This document shows, piece after piece, positions 26,820-34,731 of a stretch of 64,000 nt of DNA. How positions within the stretch are numbered: position 1 is the first letter of the stretch; each line of letters starts with the position of its first letter. Made by a program: the position numbers and the translations under genes. The notes beneath the pieces were generated by a model, which was not told where the DNA came from, ran no database searches, and worked only from the letters and a program-made list of their open reading frames with translations. Origin of the DNA: Moraxella atlantae NBRC 14588 (GTDB taxonomy: Bacteria > Pseudomonadota > Gammaproteobacteria > Pseudomonadales > Moraxellaceae). Location: assembly GCF_001591265.1 (NCBI RefSeq), contig NZ_BCUL01000003.1:1-64000 (forward strand), written 5' to 3'.

Positions 26820-27581
26820 ATGATTGATGTACCCATGACTGATACCGTACCCCACCCATCTACCCCAACCGATCATGCCATCACAAATCGCCCGATCGGT
26901 ACGGCGATTAGCGAACGTTTTCGGCATTATTTGCCCGTGGTGGTAGATGTCGAAACGGCAGGCTTTAATGCGCAAACTGATGCACTGTTAGAAATCGCTT
27001 GTCAGCCGATTTTACTTGATGATCATGGCGTGTTTTATCTGGGCGAAGCGATAAATGCGCACATTGAGCCGTTTGAGGGTGCTAACCTTGAGCCACGCGC
27101 TCTACAGTTTACGGGCATCAATCCGCACAGCCCGATGCGTAAAGCCATTGCTGAAGACGAAAAAGCTGCCATGCGCCGTGTGTTTAAGCACCTAAAAAAC
27201 GTGCGCCAAGCATCAGGTTGTACCAAATGTATTTTGGTTGGGCACAACGCACACTTTGATTTGGGTTTTTTAAATGCGGTGGTTGAGCGCACGCATACCA
27301 AAAACCAAAATCCGTTTCATCCATTTTCAGTGTTTGATACGGTGACGCTATCAGCGTTGGCATTTGGGCAAACAGTGTTGGCGCGCGCGTGCCAAGCGGC
27401 AGGTATCGCATTTAGCGGTAGCGAGGCGCATTCAGCATTGTACGACACCAAAAAAACCGCCGAACTGTTTTGTTATATTTTAAACCATTATCCGCGTTTG
27501 GCGTCTGCACTAGACAGCGCGGCGGATGACGACCACACGCCACAAGCAGATGAAGCGCAAGCGGACGCGCGTGATTTTTAA
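26820..27581 (+). CDS. rnt: ribonuclease T
   Basis: A 253-residue DEDDh exonuclease. VVVDVETAGFNAQTDALLEIA is Exo I; GHNAHFDLGFLN is Exo II; SEAHSALYDTKKTAEL is Exo III with the catalytic His. RNase T trims tRNA 3' ends and matures stable RNAs. It lies 37 bases after pyrC, probably in one operon. Two start candidates (26820 and 26835) exist, neither with a strong ribosome binding site. Its end overlaps the convergent Sel1 gene by 4 bases. Confidence 0.95.
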   Translation: MIDVPMTDTVPHPSTPTDHAITNRPIGTAISERFRHYLPVVVDVETAGFNAQTDALLEIACQPILLDDHGVFYLGEAINAHIEPFEGANLEPRALQFTGINPHSPMRKAIAEDEKAAMRRVFKHLKNVRQASGCTKCILVGHNAHFDLGFLNAVVERTHTKNQNPFHPFSVFDTVTLSALAFGQTVLARACQAAGIAFSGSEAHSALYDTKKTAELFCYILNHYPRLASALDSAADDDHTPQADEAQADARDF

Positions 27582-28615
27582 ACCTTAACGAACACAATCA
27601 CCACCAGCGCAATCGTCACCAACACGGCGGTGGCAATCGCCAGACGCTGTAAATACTGGTCATCCGCCTGTTGGGTTTGTTTGAGCCCATCTGCTGCTGC
27701 CATGCTTGCTAAGACCGCTTGTGCTCCCTTATGCCCATCGTCTGCCGCTTGTGTGAGCCAAAACCGCCCCTGCGCCATGTCAGGCGTTACCCCATCGCCT
27801 GCAAAATACAATTTACTCAATGCTTTGGCGGCGCGAATATCGCCTTGTTTGGCGGCGGTTTCAATCAGCACAAAGGCTTGTTGGGCATCGGCTTTGATAC
27901 CCAACCGCGCATTACCACGAAAGATCACCAATGCCTGACGCAACAACGCATCGGGCAGCCCCTGCACGGCATAGTCGCTGATGGTGGCATAGGTTTGTGG
28001 GTCGTGTAAGTCATCTGCCTGTGCTTGCCATGCGCTGACCGCGTTTTGATACGCGGTATAATCCTTACCGTCTTCAGGTAGTATACCTGTGGCTAAATCT
28101 TGCGCCAATTCACTTAGGCTATCTTGTACGGCAGCACGATTTTCGATCAAAGAATGCGATTGCTTGAGTAAATTGATATGAATTTTGGGATTGGCAAGTG
28201 CGTGTTCGATATCAGCTTGACTAAGCATTTTGGGCTGAGCAAGCGGATTGAACGGTGTAGCAGGTGGCATTGGGCGCACAGTTGTCGGCAGCACGGAGTC
28301 AATCGTGGCATCACGGACAGTATTGGTAACAATCGATGACGTGGCGCTGATACGTTCGGTTGTGGCTGGCTGATAAAAATCGGGTAATTCATATTGACGA
28401 TAATAGACAGGCGCAGCTTTTGGCACAGCTATTTGTGACACAAGGTGTCTTGGCATCGACAAATCACGGTCAATCAGCGGATTATCCAAATCCGCCACCA
28501 CAGGCTGGTTTGCCATCCTATCAGCAGTTTGGTTATAAAACGCATGGCGCGGCTGCGTGTGCTGCATGGCATGGTCTGACGGCTGAAGTGATGACTGGGC
28601 TTGTGCGTGTTTCAT
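27578..28615 (-). CDS. Sel1-repeat protein with C-terminal membrane anchor
   Basis: A 345-residue protein. The N-terminal half is hydrophilic and unstructured in appearance; residues about 235-310 hold two to three Sel1-like repeats (LIETAAKQGDIRAAKALSKLYFAGDGV, RFWLTQAADDGHKGAQAVL); the last 20 residues are a membrane segment (LAIATAVLVTIALVVIVFV) followed by KV, so it is tail-anchored with the repeats in the cytoplasm. Probably a scaffold; partner unknown. Confidence 0.8.
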   Translation of the reverse strand: MKHAQAQSSLQPSDHAMQHTQPRHAFYNQTADRMANQPVVADLDNPLIDRDLSMPRHLVSQIAVPKAAPVYYRQYELPDFYQPATTERISATSSIVTNTVRDATIDSVLPTTVRPMPPATPFNPLAQPKMLSQADIEHALANPKIHINLLKQSHSLIENRAAVQDSLSELAQDLATGILPEDGKDYTAYQNAVSAWQAQADDLHDPQTYATISDYAVQGLPDALLRQALVIFRGNARLGIKADAQQAFVLIETAAKQGDIRAAKALSKLYFAGDGVTPDMAQGRFWLTQAADDGHKGAQAVLASMAAADGLKQTQQADDQYLQRLAIATAVLVTIALVVIVFVKV

Positions 28616-28880
28616 GTTGGTTAAATGAGCTGAGTTATTGTTTGCGTGGTATATTTGGCATTATAAAGCATTTATCGCCAACATTTGCTAACCATTACTA
28701 ACCAAAATCGCCTCAAACAACAACCAATACCTGCCAAAACGTGCATGACAATACACATGTTTTTTGTTACGCTATGCGCAATTCATATCGTTTAATAAAC
28801 ATCAATATTTAATTTGTTTAATATTTACTTTGTTTAAATGATACGAATCAATCAAAATCGATCAAAAATGGAGCACAATT

Positions 28881-29426
28881 ATGGGACTATTCAGCTTTGC
28901 CAAAGATGTTGGTGATAAAATCTTTCATCGCAATAAAGACAACGATCAAGCCGCCAATCAAACACAGCCCCAAGCGCAAACCCAAGCTGCACCATCGGCA
29001 CAAAATACTGCACCCAATGTGCAAGTGAGTGCACCTGCTGAGCCTAATCCACAAGAAATCGCCAATCTATTGATCAAACGCATTCAACAATATGCTAAGG
29101 TTGATGCACTGAGTGTAAACTACGATGGCAATACTGATACCGTGACAATCAACGGTACCGCAGCGACCCAAGCTGACCGCGAAAAAGCCATCTTGGCAGC
29201 TGGCAACGTACAACACGTTGAGCATGTACAAGACAACATGTCTGTTGTTCAACCTGCCGCTGAATCGCGCATGTATACCGTCAAATCAGGTGACACGCTA
29301 TCAAAAATTGCCAAAGAAATGTATGGCGATGCCAACCAATACAATAAAATCTTTGAAGCCAACCAACCACTGTTGAGCGATCCTAACAAGATATACCCAG
29401 GTCAAGTGTTGCGTATTCCTGAATAA
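28881..29426 (+). CDS. BON-LysM protein, Kbp/YgaU-like
   Basis: A 181-residue protein with the N-terminal motif MGLFSFAKDVGDKIF, a Gln/Ala/Pro-rich linker, a BON domain (residues about 55-115, VNYDGNTDTVTINGTAATQADREK) and a C-terminal LysM domain (MYTVKSGDTLSKIAKEMYGD to YPGQVLRIPE). This is the layout of E. coli Kbp (YgaU), a cytoplasmic potassium-binding protein. GGAG lies 10 bases upstream of the start. The 265-base gap before it is AT-rich and should contain its promoter and that of the divergent Sel1 gene. Confidence 0.9.
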   Translation: MGLFSFAKDVGDKIFHRNKDNDQAANQTQPQAQTQAAPSAQNTAPNVQVSAPAEPNPQEIANLLIKRIQQYAKVDALSVNYDGNTDTVTINGTAATQADREKAILAAGNVQHVEHVQDNMSVVQPAAESRMYTVKSGDTLSKIAKEMYGDANQYNKIFEANQPLLSDPNKIYPGQVLRIPE

Positions 29427-29469
29427 TACCAGTGCTTTGGTTACAAGACATTATTAAAGCATAAAGTGT

Positions 29470-29506
29470 CAAAACCAGTGGTTTAGTGCCGCTGGTTTTT
29501 TATTGG
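29470..29506 (+). terminator. intrinsic terminator after the LysM gene
   Basis: AAAACCAGTGG pairs with CCGCTGGTTTT across a short loop, followed by a T run. Confidence 0.75.
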
Positions 29507-29589
29507 CTTGCGTTTTTTTGGATATAGTGGGTGCAGACCGTGTGAAATCAGCAAAAATGACCAACCAATAAAAAAAATTCAAAAAAGGC

Positions 29590-29618
29590 TTGACTACACT
29601 CTCAAAGATCAGTATCAT
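29590..29618 (+). promoter_or_regulatory. promoter of the second tRNA-Asn
   Basis: TTGACT (29590-29595), 17-base spacer, TATCAT (29613-29618). Confidence 0.7.
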
Positions 29619-29640
29619 ACGCACCACTTGATACGACTGT

Positions 29641-29716
29641 TCCCCAATAGCTCAGTCGGTAGAGCATCGGACTGTTAATCCGTGTGTCCCTGGTTCGAGC
29701 CCAGGTTGGGGAGCCA
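29641..29716 (+). tRNA. tRNA-Asn(GTT), copy 2
   Basis: Identical over all 76 bases to the copy at 25350-25425, anticodon GTT. The flanking sequences differ and it has its own promoter. Confidence 0.97.
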
Positions 29717-29842
29717 ATCAAGCTTTATTTAAGCTTAGCTTGCTCAGCGTATCAAACCTATACATTGCCCGTTCCACGTGAATGGGTTTTTTTATGTTTG
29801 TATTTTTTGTCGTTACGTTGAACCCGTCCATTCAAACCTACC

Positions 29843-30400
29843 ATGGCTGACCTCGCTTTTACTCCTGCCCAAACTCAGTTTATTAAATTACAACAAACGA
29901 TTGACCGTGAGCGGATTGCGCGCTTGGTTGAGGCGCAGCAACAAGGCAAGCTGTCTGATGCCGACCGCGCGTATTATGGGCAACTGATTGATGATTTTAT
30001 CGCCTTGGTGCAGCTGCCTGATTCGGCACGCTTTGCCATGCAGCTGCTGCCTGCGTTTAAAATCACTGTACCTGCCCTGCTTGATGGCATGGCATTTTGC
30101 GCGCTGCGTGATAAGTCGCCTGAAGCGTGCGTGTTTGCCGCATTTATGCTGGACCAATCGCTGCTCCAACGTGATTTATCACCGCTATTTCATATGGTGC
30201 TTGAGTACGGCACGCCACCGTTGTGGGTGGAGTTGGTCAAAAAAGTCAATCACGCACCTGCAGAGGCGATTGTACAAAAGGTGTATGCCAGTGACGCGGC
30301 GGTGCAGGCGTTTTGGGAGCAGGCGATTTTGGATCTGCCCGATGCTGATGATCTTAACGCCAGCGATTTAAACGCCGACAAGGTGTATAATGCACACTGA
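29843..30400 (+). CDS. hypothetical helical protein (185 aa)
   Basis: A 185-residue, soluble, helix-rich protein (QTIDRERIARLVEAQQQGKLSDADRAYYGQ then DSARFAMQLLPAFKITVPALLDGMAFCAL). I recognise no domain. It is followed by the basic 132-residue gene at 30470, probably as a unit. The G+C-rich codon use matches the core genes around it, so it looks native. Function unknown. Confidence 0.75.
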   Translation: MADLAFTPAQTQFIKLQQTIDRERIARLVEAQQQGKLSDADRAYYGQLIDDFIALVQLPDSARFAMQLLPAFKITVPALLDGMAFCALRDKSPEACVFAAFMLDQSLLQRDLSPLFHMVLEYGTPPLWVELVKKVNHAPAEAIVQKVYASDAAVQAFWEQAILDLPDADDLNASDLNADKVYNAH

Positions 30401-30469
30401 TGGCTGATTTGGCAAGAATAGACCAAATCAAGTATCATGCCCGTTTTGTGTGATCTAGCGAGAACCTTC

Positions 30470-30868
30470 ATGCCCAATAACCGTAGCCGCAGCCGCCACA
30501 AGAAAACCGCGCCCGTCATGGTGCCGCTGCATATCAAACTGACCGAAGAAATGCACGCGCTGTTGTCCGATGTTGCTAAGGCGCATGGTTTTCCGCGTAT
30601 TCAAGGCTTGATTCGGCTGTATATTCGTCAAGGGTTGGATGCCGAAAACGTTGGTTACTCATTGGCGCAAGATCGCCGTTTTTTGGAAAAACTTAAACGT
30701 CAAGGGGTCAGCGAGGCTATCATCAATGAAGCACTCAAGCTTGATGCCACCACTGAAGCAGCAATCCCTGCCACAACCAATACCAATCCGCCACTGCCTT
30801 TATCGGCCGGTATGTCGGATTTGATCACCACGGATTTGGCGGATTTGATATCGCCCAATAAGCTTTAG
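30470..30868 (+). CDS. hypothetical basic protein, possibly ribbon-helix-helix-like
   Basis: A 132-residue protein starting MPNNRSRSRHKKTAPVMVPLHIKLTEEMHALLSDVAKAHGFPRIQGLIRLYIRQGL. The strand-helix-helix layout (PLHIKLTEEM then ALLSDVAKAHGF then QGLIRLYIRQGL) is compatible with a ribbon-helix-helix DNA-binding domain. The C-terminus is Thr/Pro/Leu-rich. An ATG at 30437 is in frame but offers no better ribosome binding site. Terminated by the hairpin at 30888. Confidence 0.65.
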   Translation: MPNNRSRSRHKKTAPVMVPLHIKLTEEMHALLSDVAKAHGFPRIQGLIRLYIRQGLDAENVGYSLAQDRRFLEKLKRQGVSEAIINEALKLDATTEAAIPATTNTNPPLPLSAGMSDLITTDLADLISPNKL

Positions 30869-30887
30869 GCGTTAATTTTGTATTGCT

Positions 30888-30922
30888 AAAAAAACGCCCG
30901 TGATGTGTCACTGGCGTTTTTT
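30888..30922. terminator. intrinsic terminator between convergent genes
   Basis: AAAAAACGCC and GGCGTTTTTT frame a 14-base loop; usable in both directions between the 30470 gene and dctA. Confidence 0.8.
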
Positions 30923-30963
30923 AGGCGGCATCTACTTTTAGGCGGCATCTACCCTTCGTTGGC

Positions 30964-32325
30964 TTAATCGGGGGTGTTTTCGTTTGGCATCACCACAGGT
31001 TGTCCTTCAATCGGTGGCAGTGGCTGCCCATTGAGTGCTGCATTCAGGCGGTCTTGATCAAGTGCATTTTCCCACTTAGACACCACGATGGTGGCACAGG
31101 CGTTGCCCGTGAGGTTGGTCAAAGCGCGGCACTCAGACATAAAGCGGTCAATGCCCAAAATCAGCGCCATGCCCTCGATGGGCACACTTGGCACAACGGC
31201 AAGTGTCGCTGCCAAGGTGATAAAACCTGCGCCTGTGATGCCTGCCGCGCCTTTTGAGCTTAGCATGGCGACCAGTAGCAGTGTGACCTGCTCGCCTAGC
31301 GTCAAATCGATATTGCACGCCTGTGCGATAAACAACGCCGCCATCGTCATGTAGATATTGGTGCCATCAAGGTTGAATGAGTAACCTGTCGGAATGACCA
31401 AGCCGACGACGGATTTTTCACAGCCTGCTTGCTCCATTTTTTGCATCAATGACGGCAAGGCGGCTTCTGATGAACTGGTACCCAGCACCAACAGCAGCTC
31501 ATCTTTGATGTAGCGAATCATTTTGATAATAGAAAAACCGTTATACCGCGCGACAGCACCGAGCACAATCAGCACGAACAGCAGCGAGGTGACATAAAAC
31601 CCAAGCAATAGCTGCAGCAAATTGCCAATCGAGCCGATACCATATTTGCCAATGGTGAATGCCATTGCGCCAAATGCGCCGATTGGGGCAGCTTTCATCA
31701 GCATTTCAACAACTTTAAACACAGGCAAAGAAATTTCTTGCAAAAATGCGGTAACGTTTTTGGCTTTGTCACCCATCTGCGCCAACGCGATCCCAAACAG
31801 CACGGCGACAAACAGCACCTGCAAGATATTGCCCTCGGTCAGCGGACTCACCAACGTTTCGGGAATGATGTTCATCACAAAGCCCATCACGGTGGTTTCA
31901 TGCGCTTTACTGGCGTATTCAGCGACCTTGAGCGCATCCTTGCCGCTGTGCAAACTGGCAGGATTAATGTTGAGCCCTGCACCTGGTTGCAGCACGTTGG
32001 CAACAATCATACCGATAATCAATGCCAATGTTGAAAATGTGATGAAATACAACATCGACTTGCCTGCCACACGCCCAACCTGCTTCATGTTGCTCATGCC
32101 AGCAATGCCCGTGACGACTGTCAAAAAAATCACAGGCGCAATAATCATCTTGACAAGTTTGATAAACGCATCGCCCAATGGCTTCATTGCCGCCCCCGTT
32201 TCGGGAAAGAACATGCCAAGCACAATGCCCAGCGCAATGGCAATCAAGACTTGTACATACAAAATCTTGTACCACGGCTGCTTGGGGTGCATGGTTGCAT
32301 GGGGTTGGGTATCGGCGGTCATCAT
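30964..32325 (-). CDS. dctA: C4-dicarboxylate/proton symporter DctA
   Basis: A 453-residue inner-membrane transporter of the DAACS family with about eight membrane helices and two re-entrant loops. Signatures include [19 protein letters not shown], the serine-rich loop [15 protein letters not shown], and [21 protein letters not shown] for cation and substrate binding. It imports succinate, fumarate, malate or related acids. The ATG at 32325 has GGAG 6 bases upstream; the frame is open further but the added N-terminus is not transporter-like. The 320-base region upstream (32326-32647) holds its promoter and that of tRNA-Ser. Confidence 0.92.
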   Translation of the reverse strand: MMTADTQPHATMHPKQPWYKILYVQVLIAIALGIVLGMFFPETGAAMKPLGDAFIKLVKMIIAPVIFLTVVTGIAGMSNMKQVGRVAGKSMLYFITFSTLALIIGMIVANVLQPGAGLNINPASLHSGKDALKVAEYASKAHETTVMGFVMNIIPETLVSPLTEGNILQVLFVAVLFGIALAQMGDKAKNVTAFLQEISLPVFKVVEMLMKAAPIGAFGAMAFTIGKYGIGSIGNLLQLLLGFYVTSLLFVLIVLGAVARYNGFSIIKMIRYIKDELLLVLGTSSSEAALPSLMQKMEQAGCEKSVVGLVIPTGYSFNLDGTNIYMTMAALFIAQACNIDLTLGEQVTLLLVAMLSSKGAAGITGAGFITLAATLAVVPSVPIEGMALILGIDRFMSECRALTNLTGNACATIVVSKWENALDQDRLNAALNGQPLPPIEGQPVVMPNENTPD

Positions 32326-32605
32326 TGTGAACTCCTGTCGCCCGTAGGCTGGACGCCTTGATCGAGCATTCCTCATAGTTGGGTAACGCAAAACCACACA
32401 CCGTACACGCCAGTACCTACGGCTTGTACCGTCTGTCATCTTGACGTAACATTGTGGTAAGATAATCAACGGTTGGCTACGTTTTGTCGCGGTTTGTAAC
32501 GCGGCTATTGTATAAAGCTGGGCTATGGGTGACAAGTCCCAACTCCATGCCATTTATTTTTGCGGTGTTTAGCCAAAAGTTTGCTAAAATTTTATGAAAA
32601 AACAC

Positions 32606-32633
32606 TTGCATTTGGATTTTGTTTGTATATAAT
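32606..32633 (+). promoter_or_regulatory. promoter of tRNA-Ser
   Basis: TTGCAT (32606-32611), 16-base spacer, TATAAT (32628-32633), 14 bases before the tRNA. The adjacent DNA between this and dctA contains nothing else that I can identify. Confidence 0.8.
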
Positions 32634-32647
32634 AGCCACCACAAAAC

Positions 32648-32737
32648 GGAAGCGTGGCAGAGCGGTTGAATGCACCGGTCTTGAAAACCGGCAAGGGTGC
32701 GAGCCCTTCGAGAGTTCGAATCTCTCCGCTTCCGCCA
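32648..32737 (+). tRNA. tRNA-Ser(TGA), probable prophage attachment gene
   Basis: A 90-base class II tRNA with a long variable arm, acceptor stem GGAAGCG/CGCTTCC, anticodon TGA in TCTTGAAAA and encoded CCA. A P2-like integrase gene lies 180 bases downstream pointing toward it, so the 3' part of this tRNA is probably the bacterial attachment core (attL/attR copy here). Confidence 0.96.
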
Positions 32738-32747
32738 TATTCAAAAT

Positions 32748-32787
32748 GGCTGAAACCTATACGCAGCAAGGGTTTCAGCCTTTTTTT
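32748..32787 (+). terminator. intrinsic terminator after tRNA-Ser
   Basis: GGCTGAAACC and GGTTTCAGCC pair around a 13-base loop and are followed by seven T. Confidence 0.85.
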
Positions 32788-32864
32788 ATTGGGCGATATT
32801 TATGCCCGTGGGCTGGGTCGTGGGCTAGCGGTTTTGCTGGGTTTGGGCTCGATGCCTTGAAAAT

Positions 32865-32898
32865 AAAGGCTTGGCGGTGGTTTTGCGTCAAGCCTTTT
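32865..32898. terminator. hairpin after the integrase gene
   Basis: AAAGGCTTG and CAAGCCTTT form an inverted repeat with T-rich flanks on both strands, in the 180 bases between tRNA-Ser and the integrase stop. Confidence 0.6.
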
Positions 32899-32914
32899 GT
32901 GTTTTTGCCGTGGG

Positions 32915-34093
32915 CTAGGATTGGTTGAGTGCGTTGTCTAGCTTGTGGATGATGTGTTTTGCATCTTGTGGGATAAATTTGCCGTAGTGCTTGTGAATCA
33001 TGCTTGTGTCTGCGTGACCCAATTGGTTTGCTAGCCACTCCGCCGTTACTGCGCCCGTTGATAATACTTGGCTTGCGTATGTGTGCCGACCGTTGTTCAG
33101 TGGGCGGTATGTCACTCTACAAGCAGCTAGGTGGCGTTTCCAGAGGGTTTCTAGGCGTTTGTAGGTATAGTGGGTTTTGGTGTCGGGGTTGTACCACAAC
33201 CATGTCACGCTTTGCTGGCTGTAGCTGATGTTGTCACGTTGTAGTACGTTGATACGATCTGGTTTGTGATGCTGGACAAGTTGGCATTGTGATTGTAAGG
33301 CAGCGACAACGTTAGGTAGCAGTTCTATTTGCCGACGACGTCGTCGGTTTTTGGTGGCTTTGTGGGTGTTATCGACGTAGCCGCGTTTGACGTATAAATA
33401 ACCGTTGGCAAGGTCTAGGTCTTCGACTGCTAGGGGGATGAGCTCGTGAGTCGATAGCCCTGACCAAAGCATAACTGTCCATAAGTTCTTTAAGGCAGGA
33501 TCGGTTTCTGTGTTGATGATTGTATCGATCTCTCGTCGATTGTAGGGATTGATGTCGTCGCTGTCTTTATCGCTAAGTTTGATGTATTGCGTGGGGTCTT
33601 TGGGATTTCGCTCATGTCTTGCCCAGTACGACCATATTGCGCGAAATATCATGAGTAAATCTTTGATGGTTTTGACTGCAAGTTTTTTGATTAAGATTTT
33701 GTACACCCAGTGCTCTACTTGTTCGGTGGTGATTTTGGCGATTTGTTTTTTACCCCAGTAGGGCTCGATGTGGTTTTGCATTTTGTTTTTGTAGGTGCGC
33801 CATGAGCTGGGGGCAATGGTCGCAGATTCGGTGGTCTCCCACACGCGAATGTAGTAGTCAAAATAGGCTTGGGGGCGTTTGGGAGAGTTTGGGAATACTT
33901 GGTTGCGGTCAAAAATGCCCATGCGCAGTTGCTGGGCTATCATGTCGGCGGTGGCTTGGGCGGTTTTTAGGTTTTCGGGGGTTGGCGGTGTATTGTGTAG
34001 GGTTTCGCGGTGGCGTTTGCCGTCGATTTTCCACCAGATGCGGATGCACGTTTTTAGTTTGTCGATGCCTGCTGAAATGTTTGTCGTGTGCAT
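32915..34093 (-). CDS. int: prophage tyrosine integrase
   Basis: A 392-residue phage integrase: an N-terminal arm-binding region (IRIWWKIDGKRHRETLHNTPPT), a SAM-like core-binding domain (residues about 85-180) and the catalytic domain. The LGHADTSMIHKHYGKF block with His and nucleophile Tyr is intact, as is the Arg of NNGRHTYASQ. The first catalytic Arg block reads LWSGLSTHELIPL, where most relatives have GLRT, so this Arg appears replaced by Ser. The gene abuts tRNA-Ser, as expected for P2-like phages integrating at tRNAs. Confidence 0.93.
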   Translation of the reverse strand: MHTTNISAGIDKLKTCIRIWWKIDGKRHRETLHNTPPTPENLKTAQATADMIAQQLRMGIFDRNQVFPNSPKRPQAYFDYYIRVWETTESATIAPSSWRTYKNKMQNHIEPYWGKKQIAKITTEQVEHWVYKILIKKLAVKTIKDLLMIFRAIWSYWARHERNPKDPTQYIKLSDKDSDDINPYNRREIDTIINTETDPALKNLWTVMLWSGLSTHELIPLAVEDLDLANGYLYVKRGYVDNTHKATKNRRRRRQIELLPNVVAALQSQCQLVQHHKPDRINVLQRDNISYSQQSVTWLWYNPDTKTHYTYKRLETLWKRHLAACRVTYRPLNNGRHTYASQVLSTGAVTAEWLANQLGHADTSMIHKHYGKFIPQDAKHIIHKLDNALNQS

Positions 34094-34295
34094 GGTTTAT
34101 CCTTTTTCAGGTCGGATGGGTCATGGTAATGGGTTTTTTGGGCGTGCCAAGGGCTAAAAACACGGCTTTTTAGCCGTGTTTTTGGGCGAGGAGATAAAAA
34201 GGTTACAAAGGTGACATGTGGGCTAAACGTTTGATTTATTTGGCGTTTCTGGGGCCATAAAATGGTGATTTTTGGGGCACAAAACGGTTACTGCC

Positions 34296-34517
34296 CTAAC
34301 CTTTTGTTTGCCGCTGTAGGCGTTTGAACCGCTCAATGTGATTTTGGCAGTCTATGCAGCGCATAACACCGCCTAGGCGTTGGCGTACAGTGGGAATTGG
34401 TTCGTCACAGTCTATGCAGTACGCGGCAGAAGGTGCGTCAAATTTTGGGGCACGCGCGAGGCTGTGCGTGATAGTCTGTTCGACGATGGTGTTGGCTTGG
34501 TCGATGATGTCAGGCAT
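34296..34517 (-). CDS. DksA/TraR-type C4 zinc-finger protein
   Basis: A 73-residue protein with YCIDCDEPIPTVRQ and RCIDCQ, the four-cysteine finger of phage TraR/DksA-like proteins that bind in the RNA polymerase secondary channel. The ATG at 34517 has GGAG 7 bases upstream. Its start overlaps the preceding zinc-finger gene by 8 bases. Last gene of the leftward early operon; the 200 bases beyond it toward int hold no gene I can support. Confidence 0.88.
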   Translation of the reverse strand: MPDIIDQANTIVEQTITHSLARAPKFDAPSAAYCIDCDEPIPTVRQRLGGVMRCIDCQNHIERFKRLQRQTKG

Positions 34518-34716
34518 GGTTGAGCTCCTTGCAGCTTTTTCCTTTTTTGTAGTTTGCACTGTAGCAGTCTATGCATTGAGCTGTATATTTTGTCTTACCT
34601 TGTTTGTCTTTACCCGATCGATAAAAAAACTCTCGGGCGATGGGGTAATATTCTTGACAGAATGTACATTGTTTTTCAATGCCACAATCTGTTTGAATGG
34701 TTTTGGGTTTGTTCAT
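34510..34716 (-). CDS. small zinc-finger protein (68 aa)
   Basis: A 68-residue protein with two CxxC pairs (CTFC and CIDC) spaced by about 30 residues and a Lys-rich tail, a pattern seen in HNH-like or zinc-ribbon proteins but without HNH catalytic residues. Between the primase-helicase gene and the TraR-like gene, overlapping the latter by 8 bases. Confidence 0.75.
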   Translation of the reverse strand: MNKPKTIQTDCGIEKQCTFCQEYYPIAREFFYRSGKDKQGKTKYTAQCIDCYSANYKKGKSCKELNHA

Positions 34717-34731
34717 CGTGTTTTCTCCGTT

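Noticed and set aside
31622-32347. Large plus-strand open frame opposite dctA
   Set aside because: It is a shadow of the well-supported transporter on the other strand and resembles no protein.
30964-32553. N-terminally extended DctA
   Set aside because: The added 76 residues are not transporter-like, and the internal ATG at 32325 has a clear GGAG site.
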